From Nonomuraea candida (GTDB lineage Bacteria > Actinomycetota > Actinomycetes > Streptosporangiales > Streptosporangiaceae), in NCBI RefSeq assembly GCF_000725485.1, contig NZ_JOAG01000012.1, positions 248,001-312,000 on the forward strand: a stretch of 64,000 nt of DNA. The letters are read 5' to 3'. Position 1 is the first letter of the stretch, and each line of letters opens with the position of its first letter. The notes below the pieces were generated by a model that saw only the letters and a list, made by a program, of their open reading frames with translations, did not search any database and was not told where the DNA came from. Positions 1 to 9,186 of this stretch are shown piece after piece. A program made the position numbers and the translations under genes.

Positions 1-2069
1 TCGTCGTCGCTCGCCGGCCAGGTCTGGGTGAGCCGGCCGCCGGGGTTGACGTCGCCGAAGAGCACGTCGGCGACGGCGTGCCCGGTCTCCGCGCCCGCGT
101 GCGTGGTCCACAGCAGCGTCGGCGCGTCCACGATGACGGGGTAGCTGGTCTCCAGCACCACGACGGTGCGCGGGTTGGCCTTGCGCACGGCCTCGATCAG
201 CCGCCGCTGGCCCGCGCCGAGCCGCAGATCGTCGCGGTCGCGGAACTCGCGCCCGGCCACGAACGGGTGGCTGCCCACCACGACGACCGCGACCTCCGCC
301 TGGGCGGCCTGCGCGGCGGCCGCGGCGACGCCGTCGGAGACGATCTCCTTGCCGAACCTGGCCGCCTGCGCTCTGGGCACCAGGCCGGGCGTGCCGTCGG
401 TGACGCCCACGTACGCGTCGGGCAGGCCGAACCAGCCCTCCACGGTCTCGAACCCGGCGTAGCGGATGAGATGGCTGCCGTCGGGCTGCTCCTCCAGGGC
501 GAACTGCTGGGAGACGTACCAGCCGTCGGGCTCGGCGTCGTCGGTGTCCAGCGAGCGCCAGTCGCCGCCGAGCAGCCTGCCGTTGCCCGCGTTGCGCAGC
601 GTGGAGACGCCGCCGGTCCAGTCGGTGAGGTCCCACTGCGCGGCCGCGTCGGACGCGGCGCCGGTGAGCGCCGCGTTGTCGTCGGGGCCGGTGCCGGTGG
701 CGGCGAGGTATTTGCCGGAGTCGAGGTGCTTGAGCGCGATCCGCTCCAGCCCCTCGCCGGTGGTGACGCCGGGCACCCGCTCCTTGATCCCGTCGAGCGG
801 CGTCACCTGGTACGGGAGCTGCCCGGAGTACCAGTCACGGTAGAGCTTGTCCGACAGCGGGCCCACCACGGCCGCCGACTTCGGCGCGCGCAGCGGCAGC
901 ACGCCGGAGTTCCGCAGCAGCACCGCCGCCTTCCCGGCGGTCTCGCGGTTGAGCCGCTGGTGCGCCGCGCTGTTGATCACATCGGCGGTGATCTTCTTGT
1001 ACGGCCCGCCGTCCGGGTCGAAGTGCCCCAGCCGCGTCCGGATGCTCAGCACGTTGCGCACCGACTCGTCCACCTCCGCGACCGTGAGGTGGCCCTGGTC
1101 GAGCGCGGCCTTGAGGTTGGTGAGCATCGGCCCGAGGTCGCTGCCGTCGATGGTGAAGCTGTCCAGCCCGGCCTTCAGCACGGCGGCGAACGCCTCGGGC
1201 TTGTCGTCGTAGTACTTCTCCAGGTCGGTCAGCGCGTGCGGCCCCCAGGCGTCGCTGGGGTGGTAGAGCGTCTTGTCCGTCCACGATCGCACCACGGTGT
1301 CCAGGTCGCGGTTGACGTGGTTGGGCCGCCCGTTGACCAGGTTGTACGACGCCATCACCCCGGTCGCCGCGTCGGCCGAGATCGCCGCCTTGAAGGCCGG
1401 CTCGTAGTACTCGTGCTTCAGCTTGGGCGTCAGGTTGGAGGAGGTCAGGCTGCGGTCGTTCTCGTTGTTGTAGGCCAGGTAGTGCTTCAGCACCGGCGCG
1501 GTCTTGAGGTAGAAGGGGTCGTCGCCCTGCAGCCCCTTGCCGTACGCCGTCGAGATGGCGCCGGTCAGCAGCGGGTCCTCGGAGTAGCCCTCCTCGTTGC
1601 GGCCCGCGCGCGGGTCGCGCAGCAGGTCCACCACCGGCGCCCACACCTGGAGGCCCCACAGCACGGGATCGGCGGCGTTGTAGCCGCGCGTCTCGTCGCC
1701 CACGGCCGAGCCGACCTTCCTGATCAGCTCGGGGTCCCAGGTGCTGGCCAGGCCCACCGCCTGCGGGAACACGGTGCCGCTGGCGAACTTCTGGTTCCAG
1801 TTGTCGTTGAGGTGGTTGGACCAGGCGACGCCGTGCAGCGCCTCGGTGCCGTTCTTGTGGTAGGCGATGCCCAGGCGCGGGATGGCCGGCTGCGACTGGT
1901 GCAGCAGGCTCAGCTTCTCGTCCAGCGTGAGCCGGCCGAGCAGGTCGTCCACCCGCCGTTCCAGCGGCAGGGCCGGGTTCTGGAAGGGGTACGCCTCGGC
2001 GTGCGCGGAAGGCGCGGTGAGCAGCGAGGCGGCGAGGGTCAAGGCCGCTAACAGCGGGATCTTTCGCAT
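1..2069 (-). CDS. Secreted family 3 glycoside hydrolase (partial, 3' end off the window)
   Basis: Exported beta-glucosidase or beta-xylosidase type enzyme, about 689 residues visible, C-terminus beyond position 1. A signal peptide (MRKIPLLAAL... to SAHA, residues 1-24) is followed by the GH3 TIM barrel; SDAWG holds the likely nucleophile Asp near residue 273. The second GH3 domain is interrupted at about residues 440-550 by what looks like a fascin-like beta-trefoil (LKHLDSGKYLAATG), a possible glycan-binding module. ATG 2069 is preferred because GGAG lies 9 nt upstream; an in-frame ATG at 2084 overlaps the permease stop (TGATG) and is the alternative. It is the last gene of the sugar operon, translationally coupled to the permease before it. 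Glucosidase versus xylosidase specificity cannot be decided from sequence alone. Confidence 0.88.
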   Translation of the reverse strand, partial: MRKIPLLAALTLAASLLTAPSAHAEAYPFQNPALPLERRVDDLLGRLTLDEKLSLLHQSQPAIPRLGIAYHKNGTEALHGVAWSNHLNDNWNQKFASGTVFPQAVGLASTWDPELIRKVGSAVGDETRGYNAADPVLWGLQVWAPVVDLLRDPRAGRNEEGYSEDPLLTGAISTAYGKGLQGDDPFYLKTAPVLKHYLAYNNENDRSLTSSNLTPKLKHEYYEPAFKAAISADAATGVMASYNLVNGRPNHVNRDLDTVVRSWTDKTLYHPSDAWGPHALTDLEKYYDDKPEAFAAVLKAGLDSFTIDGSDLGPMLTNLKAALDQGHLTVAEVDESVRNVLSIRTRLGHFDPDGGPYKKITADVINSAAHQRLNRETAGKAAVLLRNSGVLPLRAPKSAAVVGPLSDKLYRDWYSGQLPYQVTPLDGIKERVPGVTTGEGLERIALKHLDSGKYLAATGTGPDDNAALTGAASDAAAQWDLTDWTGGVSTLRNAGNGRLLGGDWRSLDTDDAEPDGWYVSQQFALEEQPDGSHLIRYAGFETVEGWFGLPDAYVGVTDGTPGLVPRAQAARFGKEIVSDGVAAAAAQAAQAEVAVVVVGSHPFVAGREFRDRDDLRLGAGQRRLIEAVRKANPRTVVVLETSYPVIVDAPTLLWTTHAGAETGHAVADVLFGDVNPGGRLTQTWPASDD

Positions 2070-2083
2070 CAAAGGGTTCTCCA

Positions 2084-2905
2084 TCACTTGATGGCGCCGA
2101 CCGTGACACCACGGGTCAGCGTGCGCTGGAAGATCAGGAAGAAGGCGACCGCGGGCACGATGCCGAGCAGGGCCGAGGCGCTGGACATGGTGGCGTCCAT
2201 GTACTTCTCGCCCTGGAGGACGCCGAGCGCGACGGGCACGGTCTGGGTGTCGTTGGAGATCAGGAAGATCAGCGGCAGGAAGAACTCGTTCCAGGTCCAG
2301 ATGAAGAAGAAGATCAGCAGCACGCTGAGCGTGGGCCGGCTGATCGGCACCACGATCCGCAGCAACGAGCGCAGCCGCCCCGCGCCGTCGATCGCCGCCG
2401 CCTCCAGGATCTCCTTCGGGAACTGGCCCAGCACCGCGCTCAGCAGGTACGTGCCGAACGCCGCCTGGATCGCGGTCATCACGATGATCACCGCGAGCTG
2501 GGTGTCGTACAGGCCGGCGGCCTTGGCCAGGTAGTAGAGCGGGTAGGCCAGGGCCTCCTGCGGCAGCGTGTTGGCCACCAGGAACAGCACCAGGATCCAC
2601 AGCCGCCCCCTGACCCGGCCGATGCCCAGCGCGTACGCGTTGAGCACCGACAGCACGACCGCCAGCACCGAGACGGACGCGCTGATCAGGAAGCTGTTCC
2701 AGAGCTTCGTGCCGAACTCCACCCGGTTCCAGAAGTCCACGATCCCCTGGAGGTAGAGCCCGTCGGGCAGGCTCAGCGGCCCCTGGGAGCTGTACTCGGC
2801 CGGCGACTTGACCGCGTTCATCGCCACGACGAGGAACGGGAAAATCATCACGACGGCCAGCACGACCAGCGCGAACAGCACCGCCCAGCGTCCCGGCCCC
2901 CTCAT
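2084..2905 (-). CDS. Carbohydrate ABC transporter permease, MalG type (CUT1)
   Basis: Inner-membrane permease of 273 aa with about six hydrophobic segments, from WAVLFALVVLAVVMIFPFLV at the N-terminus. The cytoplasmic EAA loop reads EAAAIDGAGRLRSLLRIVVP, the contact site for the transporter ATPase. It forms a heterodimer with the MalF-type protein encoded just upstream and shares a 4-bp ATGA overlap with it. No ATP-binding subunit is encoded in this operon, as is common for actinobacterial CUT1 systems, which I infer use a shared MsiK-type ATPase encoded elsewhere. Confidence 0.93.
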   Translation of the reverse strand: MRGPGRWAVLFALVVLAVVMIFPFLVVAMNAVKSPAEYSSQGPLSLPDGLYLQGIVDFWNRVEFGTKLWNSFLISASVSVLAVVLSVLNAYALGIGRVRGRLWILVLFLVANTLPQEALAYPLYYLAKAAGLYDTQLAVIIVMTAIQAAFGTYLLSAVLGQFPKEILEAAAIDGAGRLRSLLRIVVPISRPTLSVLLIFFFIWTWNEFFLPLIFLISNDTQTVPVALGVLQGEKYMDATMSSASALLGIVPAVAFFLIFQRTLTRGVTVGAIK

Positions 2906-3765
2906 GACTCACGCTCCTGCACGCGCAGGAACAGGAACGTCACCACGATGATGATCAGCGCCAGCACGGTGGCGATGGCCGAGCCGTACCCGACGTTGCT
3001 CTTCTGGAAGAAGTTCAGGTAGGAGAAGTACGACGGCACCATCGTCGCGTTCCCCGGCCCGCCCCGGGTCAGCACGAAGATCGGCCCGAACACCTTCAGC
3101 GCGGCGATCGTGCAGGTCAGCAGCACCACGAAGATCTCCGGCCGGATCTGCGGGATCGTGATGTGCCAGAACCTGCGCCACCACGAGGCCCCGTCGATCT
3201 CGGCCGCCTCGTGGTAGGCCGGGTCCACGCGCTGCAGCCCGGCCATGAAGATGACCACCGGATAGCCGAGCTGGAACCAGACCATGACCGCCATGACCGT
3301 GGCCAGCGCCAGGTCCGGGTCGCCGAGCCAGTCGAGGTCCAGGCCGAGGATCTGGTTGACGGCGCCGTACGACGGGTGCAGCATCCACCCCCACACCACG
3401 CCGGCCACCGCCACCGGCAGCACCTGCGGCAGGTAGTACATCGCGCGCAGCGCCGAGGCCGTGCGGGGCCCGAAGCGCTTGCCGATGTAGTCGAACAGGG
3501 CCGCCGCCAGCACCAGGCCGATCGCGGTCGGCACGACGGCCATGGCCACGATCAGTCCCACGTTGTGCTGGAACGACTCCCAGAACCGCTCGTCCTCCAG
3601 CAGCCTGGCGTAGTTGTCGAGGCCGATCCACCGGGGTGTGCCCACCCCCGACCAGCGGGTGAAGCTCGCCCCCACGTTCATCAGGAACGGCACGACGATG
3701 ACGGCCGCGAACAGCAGCAGGCTGGGGATCAGGTAGAGCCAGTATCCCCTCGTGCGCACCCTCAT
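2902..3765 (-). CDS. Carbohydrate ABC transporter permease, MalF type (CUT1)
   Basis: Permease of 287 aa and partner of the MalG-type protein. An N-terminal membrane segment (YWLYLIPSLLLFAAVIVV) is followed by further helices, and the EAA loop is EAAEIDGASWWRRFWHITIP. The ATG at 3765 directly abuts the TAG stop of the binding-protein gene with no spacing, so translation is probably coupled. Together with the lipoprotein it should import an oligosaccharide released outside the cell. Confidence 0.93.
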   Translation of the reverse strand: MRVRTRGYWLYLIPSLLLFAAVIVVPFLMNVGASFTRWSGVGTPRWIGLDNYARLLEDERFWESFQHNVGLIVAMAVVPTAIGLVLAAALFDYIGKRFGPRTASALRAMYYLPQVLPVAVAGVVWGWMLHPSYGAVNQILGLDLDWLGDPDLALATVMAVMVWFQLGYPVVIFMAGLQRVDPAYHEAAEIDGASWWRRFWHITIPQIRPEIFVVLLTCTIAALKVFGPIFVLTRGGPGNATMVPSYFSYLNFFQKSNVGYGSAIATVLALIIIVVTFLFLRVQERES

Positions 3766-5073
3766 CTAGTTGCCAAGGTCGGCGAGGTTGTCCTCATACG
3801 GCTTGGCCAGCCCGTCCAGCACCTCGGCGGAGGTCTTGCTCCCGTTGATGAGCTCCTGGACCCCGGCCACCAGCACGTCGTAGTAGCCGGGCGCGGGCCA
3901 GTCGGGGTAGAAGGCCAGGCCGTCGGCGGCGGTGAGCTTGTTGAAGGTCTCGATCAGCTCCTTGCTCCTGGCGTCGGTGATCGCGGCCGGGTCGGCGGCC
4001 ACGGGCACGCCGCCGGAGTTGCCGAGCAGGTTCTGGATGTCCTTGCTCATGGTGATGTCGATGAAGTCGTAGGCCAGGTCCTTGTTCTCCGACTTCTCGG
4101 GCACCACCCAGAGGTTGCCGCTCGACCCGGGCGACATCGTGGCGCCGGGGAACAGGAAGTGGCCCCACTCGAAGTCCTTGATCTCGGAGGCGAGGCGGCC
4201 GTACCACCAGCTTCCGCTGATCATCATGGGGAACTTGCCGTTCATGAACGCCACGCCCATGTCCTCGGCCTTCAGCCCGGCCGAGTTCTTGGCGAGGTAG
4301 CCCTTCTTCACCCAGTCGGCGAAGGTGTCGGCGGCGTAGGTGAACTCGGGGCCGTGGAAATCGACCTTGCCCTGGTAGGACTGGTAGGCCGCGAGCCACG
4401 GCTTCTGCGCCTTGGTCAGCGCGAGCTGGTAGAAGATCTGCTGGGCGGGGTATTCGGCGCCGGCGTTGGCGATGGGGGTCACGCCGGCCTTGACGAACGT
4501 GTCCAGCGCGGCGGTGAACTCCTCGAACGTGGCCGGCACCTCGACCTTGTGCTCGGCGAAGAGCTCCTTGTTGTAGTAGACCATCACGAACTCGCCGTAG
4601 TTGGGCACGCCGTACCACTTGCCGGAGCCCATCACGCCCCGGTCGTCATACTTGGCGGTGGTCTGCAGGCCGCCGGGCAGCAGCTTGTCCCAGCCCCGCT
4701 TGGCGGCCTCCTCGCTCAGGTCGGCGAGCAGGCCCTGCTTCGACAGCAGCCCGGCCGTGGCGTTGCCCTTGTTGTACTCCATGATGTCGGGCGCCTCGTC
4801 GGAGTTGAGCACCATGCCGGCCGTCTTCTGGATCTGCTCGAAGCCCTTCTCCTCGAACGTGACGGTCACGTTCGGGTGCGACGCCTCGAACTTCTTGATC
4901 GCCTCGGCCCACGCCTTGCCCATGGCGCTGTCGGCCGACTCGTAGTGCCACAGCTTCAGCACTCGCGGCTCGGAGCCGCCCGGGGCCGGGGCCGCCGAGT
5001 CTCCTCCCGAGCCGCACGCCGACAGGGCCAGCGCGGCGGCGGCCAGCACCGCGGCGCTTCTCATTCTGACCAT
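3766..5073 (-). CDS. Sugar ABC transporter substrate-binding lipoprotein (CUT1, SBP family 1)
   Basis: Extracellular lipoprotein of 435 aa that captures an oligosaccharide for the two permeases. Signal sequence MVRMRSAAVLAAAALALSAC has lipobox LSAC with Cys20. The mature part begins LKLWHYESADS and carries the usual two-lobe SBP features (APDIMEYNKGNATAGLL, GKWYGVPNYGEFVMVYYNK, PMMISGSWWYGRL). The open frame extends upstream to 5424, but that part is a shadow over the GH31 gene; ATG 5073 has GGAGG 4 nt upstream. The gap to the GH31 stop is only 17 nt. Confidence 0.92.
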   Translation of the reverse strand: MVRMRSAAVLAAAALALSACGSGGDSAAPAPGGSEPRVLKLWHYESADSAMGKAWAEAIKKFEASHPNVTVTFEEKGFEQIQKTAGMVLNSDEAPDIMEYNKGNATAGLLSKQGLLADLSEEAAKRGWDKLLPGGLQTTAKYDDRGVMGSGKWYGVPNYGEFVMVYYNKELFAEHKVEVPATFEEFTAALDTFVKAGVTPIANAGAEYPAQQIFYQLALTKAQKPWLAAYQSYQGKVDFHGPEFTYAADTFADWVKKGYLAKNSAGLKAEDMGVAFMNGKFPMMISGSWWYGRLASEIKDFEWGHFLFPGATMSPGSSGNLWVVPEKSENKDLAYDFIDITMSKDIQNLLGNSGGVPVAADPAAITDARSKELIETFNKLTAADGLAFYPDWPAPGYYDVLVAGVQELINGSKTSAEVLDGLAKPYEDNLADLGN

Positions 5074-5090
5074 GATCCCTCCAGGGGGTG

Positions 5091-7376
5091 TTACGAGATG
5101 ACGGCCCGCGCGGGGGCTCCGGCCACCGGGGCCAGTTCGACCCCGGTGACGCGCTTCGGGCCGGTGACGGCGACCCGCAGGTCCGCGCCGTCCCTGGTGG
5201 CGACGGCGATCGTCACGCCGTCCGCGTCGTGGACCTCCACGGTCCCGTCGCCGCCCCCGAAGGCGACGAGGGTGATCTCGGCGGGCACGTCCACCGTGTC
5301 GCGTTGCGCGGTGACGGGGATGAGCGCGCCGTGCCGTACGAACAGGGGGATCTGGTCGAGCGGCTTGGCGACCGTGACGTAACGGGAGCCGTCGAGCACC
5401 TCGCCCGTCCAGTAGTCCACCCACCGGCCGCGCGGCAGGTAGACCTGCCTGGCGCCCTCGGGCGCGGTCATGGGCGCGACGAGCAGGTCACGGCCGAGCA
5501 GGTACTGCAGGTCGGCCTGCCAGGCCACCGGGTCGTCGGGGAAGTCCACGCACAGGGCGCGCATCATCGGCGCGCCGGTGCGCGCGGCCTCGACGGCCGC
5601 CGAGTAGATGTAGGGCATCAGCCGGTAGCGCAGCTTGAGCGCGGCCACGGCCGCCGCCTCGACCTCGGGGAACTCCCACGGCTCCCGGGTCGTGGTGCCG
5701 TGCAGCCGCAGCAGCGGGGAGAGCGCGCCGAACTGGGTCCAGCGCACGTACAGGTCGTCGGTGGGCCGGCCGGTGAAGCCGCCGGCGTCGTGGCTCCAGA
5801 ACGGCACGCCGGACAGCCCGTGCGCGAGCCCGCCTCTGAGCGTGCTGCCCATGGCGGCGTAGCTGGTGTAGGTGTCGCCGCCCCACTGGGCGCTGTGCCG
5901 CTGGCCCCCCAGGTACGACGACCGCGCCCAGACCAGGTTGTGCCCGTGGACCTCCCGGGTGACCTCGGCCACGACGTCGTTGAACAGCAGCGTGTAGACG
6001 TTGTGCAGGTCGGCCCCCGGCATGCCGTTGAACGCCACCGCGTCGGCCGGCACGCCCTCGGCGAAGTCGGTCTTGAAGGCGGCCACGCCCTGGCGCAGCA
6101 GCGGGCGCAGCAGGCCCTTGAACCACTCGACGGCGGCCGGGTTGGTGAAGTCGACGATGCCGCAGGCCGGGAACGAGCCGTGCCAGCAGTCGGCGACGTA
6201 GGTCTCCCCATCCTGATTCTTCAGGAAATATCCGGCAGCGGAGGCTTCCCGGAACGCCGGGCTGAGGTGGGAGATATACGGGTTCATCCACAGGCAGACC
6301 TTGAACCCCATCCCGTCCAGCTCGGCCAGCATGCCGTCCGGGTCGGGGAAGTTCTCGGCGTCCCACTTCAGCTCCGACCAGTGCCCGTCGGCCTGCCAGT
6401 AGGTGTCCAGGTGCAGCACGTCGCACGGGATGCCGCGCCGCCTGATCGTGCGCGCCCGGGCCAGCACCCGCTCCTGGCTGTCCACGCAGAACCCGGAGGA
6501 GATCCAGGTGCCGAACGCCCACTTGGGCGGCAGCGAGGGCCGGCAGGTCAGCAGGTCGTAACGGTCCAGGACCTCCGAGGGCGTCGGCCCGGCGATCACG
6601 TAGTAGTCCATGACGTCGTCGGGCACCACGATCTGCACGACGCTGTGCGTGGACTGGCACACGTCGAACTCGGTGGGCGCGCCGCTGTCCACCAGCACGC
6701 CGTAGCCCCTGCTCGACAGGTAGAGGGGCACGTTCTTGTACGCCCGCTGCGACTCGGCCCCGAAGGCGTCGAAGTTCCACATGACCGGCCGCTGGCCGCG
6801 CTTGTCGAGCCGGGTGAACGACTCGCCGAACCCGGCGAACGCCTCGTCCGGGGCGGCGGCGAAGCTCTCGTGATAGGCCACGGGCGTACCGGCGGCGCTG
6901 GAGCGGCCGAACGGCAGCGTGCGCAGCCGGCCGCTGATGTCGGTGTGCCCCCGGTCCTGCTCCACCAGCGTCGCCCCGGCGGCATCGGTGAAGCGCAGGT
7001 GCCACGGCGCCAGGCTGATCTCGGCGCGCAGCGGGCCCGCGTCGATGAGGATCGGCCCGTCCGGCGCGACCTCGGCCCGCGCCCCCTGGTACGTGCGCGG
7101 CGAGACCAGCGCGATGGCCCGCTCCGAGCGGGGCCTGGCGGTGGCGTCCTCCGACAGGCGGACCCTGATGACCCCCTCGCCGGCCACGCCCACCTGCACG
7201 ACCAGCGTCTCGTCCGCCGAGGTGACGGCCTTCAGCAGCACCTCCCCGCCGTCGGCCGCGACCAGCTCGGCGGTGGTGATCGCCGACAGGCCGCCCTCGC
7301 CGCGTGCGCGCACCGGCAGCTCGGGCGGGTCCGCGACGAAGTACTCGTGCGCGACCAGGGGAGGGCGATAGGGCAT
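5091..7376 (-). CDS. Family 31 alpha-glycosidase, alpha-xylosidase (YicI-like)
   Basis: Cytoplasmic enzyme of 761 aa, no signal peptide. An N-terminal beta domain leads to the GH31 barrel: nucleophile Asp437 in AFKTDFAEG and likely acid/base Asp501 in QWGGD. The KTDF nucleophile context resembles E. coli YicI more than alpha-glucosidases, so alpha-xylosidase is favoured. ATG 7376 (MPYRPPLVAHEYF) has AAGGAG with 5 nt spacing; the frame stays open to 7577, but that extension runs through the promoter and operator. First gene of the operon, followed by transporter genes and GH3. Alpha-xylosidase plus beta-glucosidase matches stepwise breakdown of imported xyloglucan oligosaccharides; this substrate is inferred. 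Confidence 0.88.
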   Translation of the reverse strand: MPYRPPLVAHEYFVADPPELPVRARGEGGLSAITTAELVAADGGEVLLKAVTSADETLVVQVGVAGEGVIRVRLSEDATARPRSERAIALVSPRTYQGARAEVAPDGPILIDAGPLRAEISLAPWHLRFTDAAGATLVEQDRGHTDISGRLRTLPFGRSSAAGTPVAYHESFAAAPDEAFAGFGESFTRLDKRGQRPVMWNFDAFGAESQRAYKNVPLYLSSRGYGVLVDSGAPTEFDVCQSTHSVVQIVVPDDVMDYYVIAGPTPSEVLDRYDLLTCRPSLPPKWAFGTWISSGFCVDSQERVLARARTIRRRGIPCDVLHLDTYWQADGHWSELKWDAENFPDPDGMLAELDGMGFKVCLWMNPYISHLSPAFREASAAGYFLKNQDGETYVADCWHGSFPACGIVDFTNPAAVEWFKGLLRPLLRQGVAAFKTDFAEGVPADAVAFNGMPGADLHNVYTLLFNDVVAEVTREVHGHNLVWARSSYLGGQRHSAQWGGDTYTSYAAMGSTLRGGLAHGLSGVPFWSHDAGGFTGRPTDDLYVRWTQFGALSPLLRLHGTTTREPWEFPEVEAAAVAALKLRYRLMPYIYSAAVEAARTGAPMMRALCVDFPDDPVAWQADLQYLLGRDLLVAPMTAPEGARQVYLPRGRWVDYWTGEVLDGSRYVTVAKPLDQIPLFVRHGALIPVTAQRDTVDVPAEITLVAFGGGDGTVEVHDADGVTIAVATRDGADLRVAVTGPKRVTGVELAPVAGAPARAVIS

Positions 7377-7399
7377 GGAAGCTCCTTCGGACGGGGCGC

Positions 7400-7446
7400 C
7401 AAACTCGTGAATTAGTTTGCTGTCCATACCAACAAACGTCAACGGT
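7400..7446 (-). promoter_or_regulatory. Promoter and palindromic operator of the GH31/ABC operon
   Basis: On the minus strand TTGACG, 17 nt, CAAACT can act as -35/-10 ahead of the GH31 gene. The -10 sequence is also the left arm of a perfect inverted repeat CAAACT-N8-AGTTTG (7400-7419), so a bound repressor would block the polymerase. A third CAAAC half-site lies at about 7433-7437. The look is that of ROK or LacI-type sugar repressor sites; no such regulator gene lies in the window, though one could lie left of position 1. Confidence 0.6.
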
Positions 7447-7452
7447 TTATCC

Positions 7453-7521
7453 CCGCCTCCGCGGCCCGTCCCGAGAGCCCGCCTCCGCGACCCGTCCCCA
7501 GAGCCCGCCTCCCCCGCGGCC
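7453..7521. repeat. 26-bp tandem repeat, about 2.5 copies, between the sugar operon and lpdA
   Basis: Units start at 7453, 7479 and 7505 (the last partial) and differ by two bases; core CCCGTCCCSAGAGCCCGCC. Non-coding on both strands as far as I can tell. One of several short intergenic tandem duplications in this window. Confidence 0.75.
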
Positions 7522-7547
7522 CGCCGGCCCGGCGGCCCGGCGGCACG

Positions 7548-7583
7548 AAAAAAGGGCGCGCGGTGCGGAAGCACCACGCGCCC
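7548..7583 (-). terminator. Rho-independent terminator downstream of lpdA
   Basis: Thirteen-position stem (7554-7566 with 7571-7583, 12 of 13 paired) and loop TTCC on the minus strand, followed directly by six T residues (7553-7548). It is 18 nt beyond the lpdA stop and is a textbook intrinsic terminator. Confidence 0.9.
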
Positions 7584-7601
7584 TGGAAGAGCGGCCGGGG
7601 A

Positions 7602-8999
7602 CTAGATCGACACCCCCGGCTGCATGAGCCGGCGGGCCGCCTCGGTGATCGACCCCGACAACGACGGGTAGACGGCGAACGTGTGGGCGAGCTGGTCGAC
7701 GGTCAGCCGCTGCTGCACCGCCACCGACACGGCCAGGATCAGCTCGGAGGCCCGCGGCGCCACCACGACGCCGCCCAGCACGATCCCGGTGTGCGGGCGG
7801 CAGAACAGCTTGACGAAGCCGTCGTTGAAGCCCTGCATCTTGGCCCGCGCGTTGGTGGCCAGCGGCAGCTTGACCACGTTGGCCTCGATCTCGCCCGCCT
7901 CGATCGCCCGCTGGGCCACGCCCACCGCCGCGATCTCGGGGTCGGTGAAGATGTTGGAGGCCACCGTGGCCAGCCGCAGCGGCTGCACCGCCTCGCCCAG
8001 CGCGTGCCAGACCGCGATCCGGCCCTGCATGGCCGCGACCGAGGCCAGCATGAGCACGCCCGTGCAGTCACCGGCGGCGTACACTCCCGGCGCGGAGGTG
8101 CGCGAGACCTTGTCGACCTTGATGAAGCCGCCCCGGTCGAGCTGCACCCCGGCCTCCTCCAGCCCGATGCCGGCGGTGTTGGGGATCATGCCGACGGTCA
8201 TCAGCGCGTGGGAGCCCTCGGCCGTGCGGCCGTCCTCCAGGGTGACCACCACGCCGTCGTCGGTGCGCTTGACGGAGGAGGCCCGCGAGCGGCCCATGAC
8301 GTTCATCCCGCGCCGCCGGTAGACCTCTTCCAGCACCTCGGCGCCGTCGGCGTCCTCGTTGGGCATCATCCGGTCGCGGCTGGAGACCAGCGTGACCTCC
8401 GCCCCCAGCGACCGGTAGGCCCCGGCGAACTCCGCCCCCGTCACGCCCGAGCCGACCACGATGAGGTGCTCGGGCAGCTCCTCCAGGTCGTAGAGCTGGC
8501 GCCAGGTGAGGATGCGCTCGCCGTCGGGCTCGGCCCCGGGCAGCACGCGCGGCGTCGCCCCGGTCGCCACCAGCACCACGTCGGCCCTGATCGTACGGTC
8601 ACCGGCGCGCACCACCTGCGGGTCGACCAGCCGCCCGCGCGCCTTGACGATCTCCACGCCCTCGGCCTCGACGCGCGCCGCGATGTCGGCCGACTGCGCC
8701 TGCGCCAGCTCCTTGACCCGCTTGTTGACCAGCGGCAGATCCACGCCGACCACCCCCGCGTCGCCGTCGGCCCCGCCGGAGAACGACACGCCCAGCGAGG
8801 CCGCGTCGAGCAGCGCCTGCTTGCGCACGGAGGTCGCGATCAGCGTCTTGGACGGCACGCAGTCGGTCAGCACGCACGCGCCGCCGGGGCCGTCCTGCTC
8901 GACCATCGTGACTTGCGCGCCTAGTTGCGCGGCCACCAGCGCCGCCTCGTAGCCGCCTGGTCCGCCGCCGATGATCACGATCCTCGTCACGTGTCCCAT
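7602..8999 (-). CDS. lpdA: NAD(P)H-quinone dehydrogenase, LpdA type (flavoprotein disulfide reductase family)
   Basis: Flavoprotein of 465 aa. FAD-binding GGGPGGYEAA at the N-terminus, a CVLTDC pair (CX4C) in the position of the redox disulfide, a second dinucleotide fold (VVGSGVTGAEFAGA) and the dimerisation domain at the end. The HxHPTLSE motif of true lipoamide dehydrogenases reads VYPSLSGS here, so the catalytic His is missing; this fits the mycobacterial LpdA (Rv3303c) group that reduces quinones rather than lipoamide. Start ATG 8999 (MGHVTRIVIIGGG); a GTG at 8990 is also possible, and neither has a strong SD. The single gene ends in a strong terminator. Confidence 0.88.
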   Translation of the reverse strand: MGHVTRIVIIGGGPGGYEAALVAAQLGAQVTMVEQDGPGGACVLTDCVPSKTLIATSVRKQALLDAASLGVSFSGGADGDAGVVGVDLPLVNKRVKELAQAQSADIAARVEAEGVEIVKARGRLVDPQVVRAGDRTIRADVVLVATGATPRVLPGAEPDGERILTWRQLYDLEELPEHLIVVGSGVTGAEFAGAYRSLGAEVTLVSSRDRMMPNEDADGAEVLEEVYRRRGMNVMGRSRASSVKRTDDGVVVTLEDGRTAEGSHALMTVGMIPNTAGIGLEEAGVQLDRGGFIKVDKVSRTSAPGVYAAGDCTGVLMLASVAAMQGRIAVWHALGEAVQPLRLATVASNIFTDPEIAAVGVAQRAIEAGEIEANVVKLPLATNARAKMQGFNDGFVKLFCRPHTGIVLGGVVVAPRASELILAVSVAVQQRLTVDQLAHTFAVYPSLSGSITEAARRLMQPGVSI

Positions 9000-9186
9000 T
9001 GTCCCGCACGGCGCGCGAGAAGCTGCAACGGGGCCGAGATCACGCCTCCCCGCCGGCCGGCTCTTACGCGGGCCGGATGACACGAGGCCCGCCACCCCCG
9101 ATCCGATGGACCGGCACGGCTGCCCAGCGTGGCAGGATGGCGCGGTAGCTGGATGACGAAGCGGCAGCCGGCGAGAGGGGTAGATC

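Noticed and set aside
78..2051. 657-codon plus-strand frame opposite the GH3 gene, and similar long antisense frames at 3163-5382 and 5088-7415
   Set aside because: Composition is Arg/Gly/Val/His-rich shadow sequence without domains; the minus strand encodes clear enzymes and transporters.
7377..7577. N-terminal extension of the GH31 protein back to 7577
   Set aside because: It would translate the promoter, operator and tandem repeat; ATG 7376 has a well-spaced SD and the family N-terminus.
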